Origin: a bacterium
GTDB lineage: Bacteria; SZUA-79; Acidulodesulfobacterales; Acidulodesulfobacteraceae
NCBI GenBank assembly: GCA_021818985.1
Contig: JAKASO010000004.1
Coordinates: 34,872-98,871, forward strand
Length of the DNA: 64,000 nt
Direction of reading: 5' to 3'
How positions within the stretch are numbered: position 1 is the first letter of the stretch; every line of letters begins with the position of its first letter. Under the pieces are notes generated by a model that was given only the letters and a program-made list of their open reading frames with translations, had not been told where the DNA came from and made no database searches. The position numbers were made by a program, and so were the translations under genes. This document shows positions 54,182-64,000 of this stretch, one piece after another.

Positions 54182-54211
54182 TTATATTTTTTGATAGTTT
54201 TTGATAGGCTT

Positions 54212-54472
54212 ATGAACGATCTATTTGCCGCGGGATTTCATAGAATGGATATTAATAATATTAATTTAATCGAAGATAAAATTGTTCTTATAAAAGAAGC
54301 GTTTGAGAAAATCAAAAACGAAAGGAACAGATTGTTAACGGAGGTAAAGCTTAAAGATGAGGAAATTGATCAATTAAAAAATAAAATAAGCGAGATTGAA
54401 AGCGAAAATGAAATTGTAATAAAGAAAATTGATAGTATAATGCTTAATCTTGAGTCTATAAATCTAAATTAA
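54212..54472 (+). CDS. small coiled-coil protein, ZapB-like
   Basis: About 86 residues, almost entirely a predicted coiled coil (LIEDKIVLIKEAFEKIKNER, then LKDEEIDQLKNKISEIE). Its position directly before zapA, 10 bp away, matches the zapB-like gene often found there in proteobacteria. The sequence itself is low-information. ATG 54212 is preferred over TTG 54191. Confidence 0.6.
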   Translation: MNDLFAAGFHRMDINNINLIEDKIVLIKEAFEKIKNERNRLLTEVKLKDEEIDQLKNKISEIESENEIVIKKIDSIMLNLESINLN

Positions 54473-54482
54473 TTTTTAGATA

Positions 54483-54773
54483 ATGGATAATGCAAATATG
54501 GGTGATTTTATTGAATTAACAATTATGAATCAAAGATATATTATCAACAGCGATAAAGACAAAAAATATTTGGAGCAGCTTGCTTCTTATGTCAATAATA
54601 AAGCCGATGAGCTCTCCAAAGGGACTAAATCGGCCGATTCCCTGAGCATAGCTGTTCTAACGGCGTTAAATATAGCCGATGAATTTTTTTCTGCCCAGGT
54701 ACAAACGGATAAAGAAAGCACGAGAGTTTTGGAAAAAGTTAATAATGTATATCAATATATCTTGCATTCATAA
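54483..54773 (+). CDS. zapA: cell division protein ZapA
   Basis: 96 residues. N-terminal beta part (IELTIMNQRYIINSDKDKKY) then LEQLASYVNNKADELSKGTK and a helical dimerisation region with LSIAVLTALNIADEFF. ZapA bundles FtsZ filaments at the division site. The zapA - 6S RNA - fau order found here is the same as in E. coli, which supports the call. Confidence 0.88.
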   Translation: MDNANMGDFIELTIMNQRYIINSDKDKKYLEQLASYVNNKADELSKGTKSADSLSIAVLTALNIADEFFSAQVQTDKESTRVLEKVNNVYQYILHS

Positions 54774-54800
54774 TTTTGTTAATTTCAATTTATGATAAAA

Positions 54801-54976
54801 CCCTGCGGTGTACGATGAAGGTTATTAAATTGGCCCAACAGTTAGATAGAATGGGGTTGTTACTGGCTTTTGATGTGGAAACTAAAGCTGATTTAGATTC
54901 CCGGTCCAATTGCTATACAGCTGCCACCTGTTTTTAAAATAGGTCCAATTTTCTCATCTCTTCGGCACAAGCGGGG
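54801..54976 (+). ncRNA. ssrS: 6S RNA
   Basis: The zapA-fau spacer is where 6S RNA lies in proteobacteria. The 5' end CCCTGCGGTGTACGATGA can pair with the 3' end TCATCTCTTCGGCACAAGCG plus GGG (CCCTGC/GCGGGG, TGT/ACA, GATGA/TCATC), forming the closing stem. About 175 nt lie between, the normal 6S size, with further short pairings flanking a central open region. A -10 TATGAT sits at 54791-54796 and TTTT follows the 3' end. 6S RNA binds the RNA polymerase holoenzyme. Exact ends are approximate. Confidence 0.8.
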
Positions 54977-54980
54977 TTTT

Positions 54981-55183
54981 ATCTATTCCTTCTTATATTT
55001 TCATTTATACTATCCGCATATTTTCTTACTTATTTTCGGATACTTTTGGACGCCTGATTGTTGTTCTGTTCTAAAATTCTATCACGGTAGTTTCTACTAT
55101 CATATATTTTAATATTATTATTTAAAATAATATTATTATATTATTATTATATTAAATGACAGCAATATTTAAAATGTTTAAGA
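54981..55183. other. AT-rich spacer between 6S RNA and fau
   Basis: No gene seen. It contains a TATCCG/CGGATA inverted pair near 55011-55042 and ATTATT-type repeats at about 55110-55155 just upstream of fau. Confidence 0.4.
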
Positions 55184-55765
55184 ATGTTTAAGAAGGATGC
55201 AGTTAGAAAAGATATGTTCAATAAAAGGGCTAATTTAAAAAGCTCGGAAGTTAATATATCGAGCCTTATCATTGCTCAAAATGCCTATGACTTTATTAAA
55301 AAACATTCATTTTATTCCGTAGCCCTTTATATGAGTATAAACAATGAAGTAAAAATCGAATTGCTGCTAGGTAAGGTCAAATACGACGATATAAATATAT
55401 CTTTGCCTTATTACTCCGAAGGGTTAGATATGTGTTTTTATGAGTTCAGGGATGCGTCTAACCTTATTTCCGGCGATCATGGGATATTGTATCCGGAAAA
55501 TGCAAAAAAAACGGAGATTGGTGAAATAGATGCCTTTTTTGTGCCCGGTGCGGCTTTTGATGCTATCGGAAACAGAATCGGCTACGGCAAGGGTTGCTAT
55601 GATAAAGCTTTAACTAACGCAAAAAAGGGTTCTTTATTTATAGGAGTGTGTTATAATTTTCAAGTTTTTAACGCAAATGAATTTGAAATATATACGAATG
55701 ATGTTAAGATGAATTATTTAATAAACGAATGTGGTATAGTAAGTTGCGAAAGCACGGAAGTATAA
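55184..55765 (+). CDS. fau: 5-formyltetrahydrofolate cyclo-ligase
   Basis: 193 residues, ATP-dependent conversion of 5-formyl-THF to 5,10-methenyl-THF. N-terminal basic segment VRKDMFNKRANL, then HSFYSVALYMSINNEV and the family signature GNRIGYGKGCYDKAL near residue 130, preceded by FFVPGAAFD. Position after 6S RNA is as in E. coli (ssrS-ygfA). The ATG at 55184 is preceded by a short duplicated AATGTTTAAG. Confidence 0.9.
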   Translation: MFKKDAVRKDMFNKRANLKSSEVNISSLIIAQNAYDFIKKHSFYSVALYMSINNEVKIELLLGKVKYDDINISLPYYSEGLDMCFYEFRDASNLISGDHGILYPENAKKTEIGEIDAFFVPGAAFDAIGNRIGYGKGCYDKALTNAKKGSLFIGVCYNFQVFNANEFEIYTNDVKMNYLINECGIVSCESTEV

Positions 55766-55893
55766 ACATGGATTTGCATATTTAATATTTAATAATAAAA
55801 GCGAATCAGCAAACATGTGAATTTGCGGCGGCTGGTAAAGCCGGGTGAATACTAAAATTTGTATCATAATCATAAGCAGGGGGAAGATATAAT

Positions 55894-57447
55894 ATGAATA
55901 CCGTTATAATTATTCTGGTGTTTTCAGCGATTCTTTTTGCCCTTGGATTTTTTGTAAACAGGCTGTTGGAAAATATTGCCGGAAAAAAAGAAGGGCATGC
56001 AGCCATGAGAATCATTAAGGAAGCTGAAAAAAAGGCTGAAGAAATGCAAAAAGAAGCTTTTCTCAAGATAAAAGATGAAACTATCAGATTAAAAGAAGAA
56101 GCCGATAATGAAATCAAATTCAAAAAACAAGAACTAAATCAATTAGAAAAGAGGCTTTTTACAAAAGAGTCCAATATAGAAAAAAGAATAGAGATAATTG
56201 AAAAAAAGGAATCCGATTTTTTAAGAAAGGAAAGGGTTTTGATTCAGTCTGAAAAAACGATCATGGAAAAAGAAAAAATGATTGACGGAATGCTAAAAGA
56301 AAAAACAGCTGAGCTTGAAAGGGTAGCCGGATTAACTTCCGAAGAAGCTAAAAACATCTTGATAGAATCAATGATTTCCGAAGGAAAGCATGAAGCGGCA
56401 AAAACGATAAAAAAGATAGAAGACGAAACTAAAGAAATATGCGATAAAAAGGCAAAAGAGATAATATCTACTGCTATTCAAAGATATGCCGGAGATTATG
56501 TAGCCGAAAAAACAATTTCTTCGGTACCATTGCCGAGCGACGATATGAAAGGCAGAATAATTGGCAGGGAGGGCAGGAACATCAGGGCATTGGAAGCATC
56601 TACGGGCGTTGATTTTATAATAGATGAAACTCCCGAAGCAGTTATTTTATCATCTTTTAATCCAGTTAAAAGAGAGATTGCAAGGCTTTCGTTAGAGAGG
56701 CTTATATCCGACGGCAGGATTCACCCCGCTAGAATAGAGGAAGTTGTTGAAAAGGTCGAAGAAGAACTTAATCAGGCTATGAAAGAGGCCGGCGAGCAGG
56801 CAACGTTCGACGTCGGCGTTCATGGGATTCATTCTGAACTTCTAAAACTGCTTGGCAGGTTAAAATACAGGACGAGTTATGCGCAGAATGTATACAGTCA
56901 TTCCATAGAAGTTGCATTCTTATGCGGTATTATGGCTTCCGAATTAGGAATTAACGTCAAGCAGGCTAAAAGGGCAGGGCTTCTTCATGATATAGGAAAA
57001 GCCGTGGATCATGAAGTTGAAGGTTCGCATGCCATAATAGGGGCCGACTTTGCAAGGAAATATGGAGAATCGCCTAAAGTCGTCCATGCAATTGCAGCCC
57101 ATCATTACGATGAAGAACCGAACAGTGTTTTAGCCGTCCTTGTATCGGCCGCAGATGCTTTAAGCGCTGCCAGGCCCGGCGTCCGGAAAGAGATGTTTGA
57201 AACTTATGTCAAAAGACTTGAAAATTTAGAAGCTATTTCAAATTCGTTTCAAGGAGTGGCAAAAAGTTACGTTATACAGGCGGGAAGGGAAGTAAGAGTC
57301 ATTGTTCAGAGCCAGAATATTTCGGACGACGATTCCGTGATGCTTTCAAAGGATATTGCAAAAAAAATAGAGTCTACTTTGCAATATCCCGGCCAGATAA
57401 AAGTTACTGTTATTAGAGAAACGAGGGCTGTGGAGTTTGCAAGATAA
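55894..57447 (+). CDS. rny: ribonuclease Y
   Basis: 517 residues. N-terminal membrane anchor ([17 protein letters not shown]), long coiled coil (about 30-190), KH domain ([20 protein letters not shown]) and HD domain ([31 protein letters not shown]). RNase Y initiates mRNA decay from the membrane. It is upstream of ymdB, the classic rny-ymdB pair, with a short overlap. Together with pnp it suggests a decay system of this kind; no RNase E was seen in the window. Confidence 0.96.
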   Translation: MNTVIIILVFSAILFALGFFVNRLLENIAGKKEGHAAMRIIKEAEKKAEEMQKEAFLKIKDETIRLKEEADNEIKFKKQELNQLEKRLFTKESNIEKRIEIIEKKESDFLRKERVLIQSEKTIMEKEKMIDGMLKEKTAELERVAGLTSEEAKNILIESMISEGKHEAAKTIKKIEDETKEICDKKAKEIISTAIQRYAGDYVAEKTISSVPLPSDDMKGRIIGREGRNIRALEASTGVDFIIDETPEAVILSSFNPVKREIARLSLERLISDGRIHPARIEEVVEKVEEELNQAMKEAGEQATFDVGVHGIHSELLKLLGRLKYRTSYAQNVYSHSIEVAFLCGIMASELGINVKQAKRAGLLHDIGKAVDHEVEGSHAIIGADFARKYGESPKVVHAIAAHHYDEEPNSVLAVLVSAADALSAARPGVRKEMFETYVKRLENLEAISNSFQGVAKSYVIQAGREVRVIVQSQNISDDDSVMLSKDIAKKIESTLQYPGQIKVTVIRETRAVEFAR

Positions 57448-58285
57448 TCCAAAGCGAATAAATAATATTGATACTGAAAATACAGGAACGGCGAATTTTA
57501 TAAGGGTTCTTTTTATCGGCGATGTTGTAGGGAAAAGCGGAAGATTTGTGCTCAAAAACCTGCTGGGTCAGTTAAAAGACGAGTATAAACCTGAGTTTGT
57601 AATTGTAAACGGCGAAAATGCCGCTCACGGGATAGGGATAACAAAAGATATCGCCGATTTTTTATTTGACTGCGGCATAGATGTTCTTACATCAGGAAAT
57701 CACATCTGGGATCAAAAATCTATTATAGATCATATAAAAAAGGAAAAAAGATTGTTAAGGCCGGCCAACTATTCTCCATTGGCGCCCGGATCCGGCTATG
57801 GTATTTTTACCTCGGCGGCAGGCAGAAACATTGCCGTAATAAACTTGGAAGGCAGGATATTTATGAAGGGGCTTATTGATTCCCCCTTTGTTGTCGGCAA
57901 GAATATAATCGAAAATATTAGAAACGATTGCGATGCAATAATAGTTGATTTTCATGCGGAAGCTACTTCGGAAAAGGAAGCGCTTGCTTTTTATTTTGAC
58001 GGGGATATATCGGCTTTTATAGGGACGCATACGCATGTTCAAACCAATGACGCGATGATCCTACCCAAAGGCACTTCTTATATCACAGATGTTGGTATGG
58101 TCGGATCTAAATTTTCGGTTATAGGAGCGCAGAAAGACATTGCCATTAATAAATATTTAACCGGGATGCCAGCAAAATTTATTCCGGAAGAAAAAAATAT
58201 AGTTTTAAATGCCGTTTTGGTAACCATTGATCCACTGAGCAAATTAAGTAAAGATATCCGCAAAATTTTTATTGATTTTTCATAA
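57437..58285 (+). CDS. ymdB: YmdB-family metallophosphoesterase
   Basis: 282 residues of the calcineurin-like YmdB family, reported as a cyclic-nucleotide phosphodiesterase. Motifs are [50 protein letters not shown] and [11 protein letters not shown]. The frame starts at a TTG overlapping the rny stop by 11 bp, leaving a 22-residue extension before the fold; a non-standard start inside that stretch is possible. The overlap suggests translational coupling to rny. Confidence 0.88.
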   Translation: MQDNPKRINNIDTENTGTANFIRVLFIGDVVGKSGRFVLKNLLGQLKDEYKPEFVIVNGENAAHGIGITKDIADFLFDCGIDVLTSGNHIWDQKSIIDHIKKEKRLLRPANYSPLAPGSGYGIFTSAAGRNIAVINLEGRIFMKGLIDSPFVVGKNIIENIRNDCDAIIVDFHAEATSEKEALAFYFDGDISAFIGTHTHVQTNDAMILPKGTSYITDVGMVGSKFSVIGAQKDIAINKYLTGMPAKFIPEEKNIVLNAVLVTIDPLSKLSKDIRKIFIDFS

Positions 58286-58286
58286 G

Positions 58287-58312
58287 ATTTTCTATAAGTT
58301 ATTATAGAAAAT
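58287..58312 (+). terminator. probable terminator after ymdB
   Basis: An 11-bp perfect stem ATTTTCTATAA/TTATAGAAAAT with loop GTTA begins right after the ymdB stop. The following stretch is U-rich but interrupted, so strength is uncertain. Confidence 0.55.
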
Positions 58313-58347
58313 TTAATATTTAATTAAGTTCGCGTAATTCTAATCTT

Positions 58348-58388
58348 TATAAGGTATAAGGACATCTTATATTATATAAGGTATAAGG
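58348..58388. repeat. 14-bp direct repeat upstream of tyrS
   Basis: TATAAGGTATAAGG occurs at 58348-58361 and again at 58375-58388, 27 bp apart. Each copy is itself a 7-bp duplication of TATAAGG. It lies 58-98 bp before the tyrS start and could be a regulator site. Confidence 0.7.
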
Positions 58389-58446
58389 GAAACTATTAAA
58401 TAAATAAGTTTTTCCTATTTATTCACGAAGGGTTAAGGCGGAAATA

Positions 58447-59820
58447 ATGACCGATAATATTAATATCTCTAAATTATTGCAAGGGGAGATGGATTCCATA
58501 AAAAAGGGGTCTGTTGAACTTATTAAAGAAGACGAGCTTTACGGTAAGCTGGAACGCTCTTTAAAATCAGGGGTTCCTTTAAAAATAAAAGTGGGGTTTG
58601 ATCCTACCTCTCCCGATATTCATCTTGGGCACACCGTTCTTTTAAATAAGTTAAGGACATTTCAGGAATATGGTCACGAGGTATTTTTCATTATAGGAGA
58701 TTTTACCGCAATAATCGGAGATCCCACTGGAAGATCGGAAATAAGAAAACCTTTATCGAAGCAAGAGATTTTTAAAAATTCTGAAACATATAAAGAACAA
58801 GCATTCAAGGTACTAAAACCGGAAATGACGAAGATCATTTTTAATAGTTGGTGGTTATCAAATATCGGACTTGATAATTTTATCAGGTTTGCTTCCAATT
58901 ACACTGTTGCAAGGATGCTTGAAAAAGATGATTTTGAAAAAAGATTTAAAAGCAATCGTCCTGTTGCAATACACGAGTTTATATATCCTCTCCTGCAGGG
59001 GATAGATTCTGTTTTTGTTAAAGCCGATCTCGAACTTGGCGGCAACGATCAGAAATTTAACCTTGCCGTAGGCAGGGAACTCATGAAAAGCGCAGGTCTT
59101 GTTCCACAGGTCGTTATGACGATGCCTCTTTTAGAGGGGCTTGACGGCATAAATAAAATGAGCAAGTCATTGGGAAACGCTATCGGTATCTTTGACGAGC
59201 CGGGCGATATGTTCGGCAAAATAATGTCAATCTCTGATACCATGATGATCAAATACTATGAGCTTTTAAGCAGTATATCGATATATGAATTAAATAAATT
59301 GAAACAGGACATAGAAGACAGCAGGTTAAACCCGCTAATTGCGAAAAAAAGTCTTGCAAAAGAGATCGTTACAAGATATTGGGGCGAAAAAAAGGCGGAA
59401 GGTGCGCTAAAATATTTTGAGGACAAATTTCAAAAAAGAATAGAGCCGGAAGATATCGAAGTGAAGGAGCTTAAAGCCTCCGATATATATATTTCAAATC
59501 CACCGGCATATATACGGACACCGGAGTCCGCATCCGGGCCTGTGTCTTTAGGTACCGGAGACAATCTCCCCGTGAGCGCGGTAAATATTCTAATAAAGTC
59601 TTCCGCCGTTAAATCTAACAGCGAGGCGAAGAGACTTATTAAGCAAGGCGGTGTCAAGATAAGCTTTTTTAAACCTAATGCAGGTGGTGGCAAAGGCGGT
59701 CAAAACAACGAATCAAAAATTACCGCCGATAGGTTCGTGCTTCCAGAAAATATTACGGAGTTTATTATTAAGGTTGGCAAGAAAAAAATATATAAGATTA
59801 AAATTAATAAAAAGTCTTGA
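58447..59820 (+). CDS. tyrS: tyrosyl-tRNA synthetase
   Basis: 457 residues, class I synthetase. The HIGH motif is HLGH (59-62) in DPTSPDIHLGHTVLL, and KMSKS is present in GINKMSKSLGN. C-terminal S4-like RNA-binding domain (VNILIKSSAVKSNSEAKRLIKQGGVKI) is preceded by a Pro/Ser-rich linker and contains a Gly/Asn-rich insert (NAGGGKGGQNNE). No T-box leader was recognised upstream. Its stop codon lies inside the -35 element of the rRNA promoter. Confidence 0.95.
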   Translation: MTDNINISKLLQGEMDSIKKGSVELIKEDELYGKLERSLKSGVPLKIKVGFDPTSPDIHLGHTVLLNKLRTFQEYGHEVFFIIGDFTAIIGDPTGRSEIRKPLSKQEIFKNSETYKEQAFKVLKPEMTKIIFNSWWLSNIGLDNFIRFASNYTVARMLEKDDFEKRFKSNRPVAIHEFIYPLLQGIDSVFVKADLELGGNDQKFNLAVGRELMKSAGLVPQVVMTMPLLEGLDGINKMSKSLGNAIGIFDEPGDMFGKIMSISDTMMIKYYELLSSISIYELNKLKQDIEDSRLNPLIAKKSLAKEIVTRYWGEKKAEGALKYFEDKFQKRIEPEDIEVKELKASDIYISNPPAYIRTPESASGPVSLGTGDNLPVSAVNILIKSSAVKSNSEAKRLIKQGGVKISFFKPNAGGGKGGQNNESKITADRFVLPENITEFIIKVGKKKIYKIKINKKS

Positions 59821-59845
59821 CATCATTTTTAGTATTTAATATACT
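59817..59845 (+). promoter_or_regulatory. rRNA operon promoter
   Basis: TTGACA (59817-59822) and TATACT (59840-59845) with a 17-bp spacer: consensus -35 and near-consensus -10. The -35 overlaps the tyrS stop codon TGA (59818-59820). The leader to 16S is about 145 nt and contains a boxA-like GGTCTTTGAG near 59901. Confidence 0.85.
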
Positions 59846-59911
59846 ATAAAAACACTTCGCATTAAAGGCAACAAATCAAAAAAGCCTTCATATAGAAGAT
59901 CGGTCTTTGAG

Positions 59912-59924
59912 AACTAAACAGCAC
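59912..59924 (+). other. 16S processing stem, 5' arm
   Basis: AACTAAACAGCAC here is perfectly complementary to GTGCTGTTTAGTT at 61574-61586, downstream of the 16S gene. The 13-bp helix loops out the 16S rRNA and is the expected RNase III cleavage stem. Confidence 0.8.
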
Positions 59925-59995
59925 GCATTATAATTAAATAAAATAATAATAAGCAAACCAAGTCAATTTTCTATCTATAGTATTTATTATTTTTT

Positions 59996-61550
<1,555 letters not shown>

Positions 61551-61573
61551 TAAAGGAGTAATCTGAGAAATAT

Positions 61574-61586
61574 GTGCTGTTTAGTT
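61574..61586 (+). other. 16S processing stem, 3' arm
   Basis: GTGCTGTTTAGTT, complementary to the 5' arm at 59912-59924. It sits 24 nt after the 16S 3' end and before tRNA-Ile. Confidence 0.8.
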
Positions 61587-61612
61587 TTGAAAAACCGGTT
61601 ATTAGGCTTTAG

Positions 61613-61689
61613 GGGCCTATAGCTCAGGTGGTTAGAGCACACGCCTGATAAGCGTGAGGTCTCTGGTTCAAGTCCAGATAGGCCCACCA
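61613..61689 (+). tRNA. tRNA-Ile (anticodon GAT)
   Basis: 77 nt with encoded CCA. Acceptor GGGCCTA pairs with TAGGCCC; the anticodon loop reads CTGATAA within the ACGCC../..GCGTG stem; the T-loop GGTTCAAGTCC is canonical. It is in the usual 16S-23S spacer position. Confidence 0.96.
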
Positions 61690-61704
61690 CATCATTTGGC
61701 TTTT

Positions 61705-61780
61705 GGGGGTGTAGCTCAGTTGGCAGAGCGCCTGCTTTGCACGCAGGAGGTCATCGGTTCGACCCCGTTCACCTCCACCA
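61705..61780 (+). tRNA. tRNA-Ala (anticodon TGC)
   Basis: 76 nt with encoded CCA. Acceptor GGGGGTG pairs with CACCTCC (one G-U); the anticodon loop is TTTGCAC with stem CCTGC/GCAGG; the T-loop GGTTCGACCCC is canonical. It follows tRNA-Ile by 15 nt in the rRNA spacer. Confidence 0.96.
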
Positions 61781-61806
61781 TTGTTTGTTTTTCTTAAATA
61801 TTTTTA

Positions 61807-61823
61807 TTGTTCTTTGAAAATTG
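61807..61823 (+). promoter_or_regulatory. boxA-like antitermination element before 23S
   Basis: TTGTTCTTTGAAAATT matches the boxA-type sequence commonly found ahead of 23S rRNA, where Nus factors assemble on the transcript. Confidence 0.6.
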
Positions 61824-61871
61824 AATTTTAAATTAAGCAAATTAATAAAGGATCAAGGTGAATACTTTACA

Positions 61872-64000
<2,129 letters not shown>

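Overview
The window is AT-rich chromosomal DNA from a diderm (Gram-negative-type) bacterium. The diderm evidence is an Mla-type phospholipid transport set, a Pal/OmpA lipoprotein, an RND efflux pump with a lipoprotein adaptor, a large outer-membrane barrel protein and a TraT-type lipoprotein. Gene content (selenocysteine machinery, split glutamate synthase, HdrB/HdrC-type iron-sulfur protein, short cobalamin methionine synthase, corrinoid-activator-like ATPase) suggests an anaerobic or microaerophilic member of the deltaproteobacteria-like lineages. The 16S gene is present (59996-61550), but I could not place it without a database.

Layout. 1-5308: translation and RNA-decay genes (nrnA tail, truB, rpsO, pnp), then an M16 peptidase and a membrane protein. 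5334-12044: a TetR-controlled RND plus MFS efflux cassette. 12165-13595: xseA, converging on a molybdate/tungstate ABC operon (13602-16512) that carries a ModE-like operator. 16658-21260: TraT-like lipoprotein, mltG, ruvX, bioB and a CbpA-type co-chaperone on the minus strand. 21469-26690: DUF2784 protein, 803-residue outer-membrane protein, cupin epimerase, VOC protein, a short hidden peptide gene with an in-frame UGA, and pal. 26736-28883: bioC and bioF. 29061-36517: gatD, queF, murI, metH, murT, an SMR-like protein and recO. 36593-44489: selA, HNH protein, mlaE-mlaF-mlaD(barrel), selD and an ASKHA ATPase. 44631-48934: PAS/degenerate-GGDEF protein, pgsA, lytic transglycosylase, cbiC/cobH and rlmN. 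49239-54181: HdrB-HdrC fusion followed by a three-gene glutamate synthase. 54212-59820: zapB-like, zapA, 6S RNA, fau, rny, ymdB and tyrS. 59817-64000: rRNA operon (promoter, 16S, tRNA-Ile, tRNA-Ala, partial 23S).

How the parts connect. selA and a selD that itself contains a UGA (Sec) codon show that UGA is decoded as selenocysteine here. This makes the most interesting item plausible: a 39-codon minus-strand gene at 25588-25707 with a strong ribosome binding site, a leader-like Tyr-x-x-Pro start, a C-x2-U-x2-C tail and a SECIS-like hairpin after the UGA. I read it as a candidate selenocysteine-containing ribosomal peptide precursor. Other linked sets are GatD, MurI and MurT (D-glutamate supply and lipid II amidation, unusual in a diderm), a short MetH with an ASKHA ATPase that may reactivate its cobalamin, and the Hdr-like protein beside a glutamate synthase that lacks a small (GltD) subunit.
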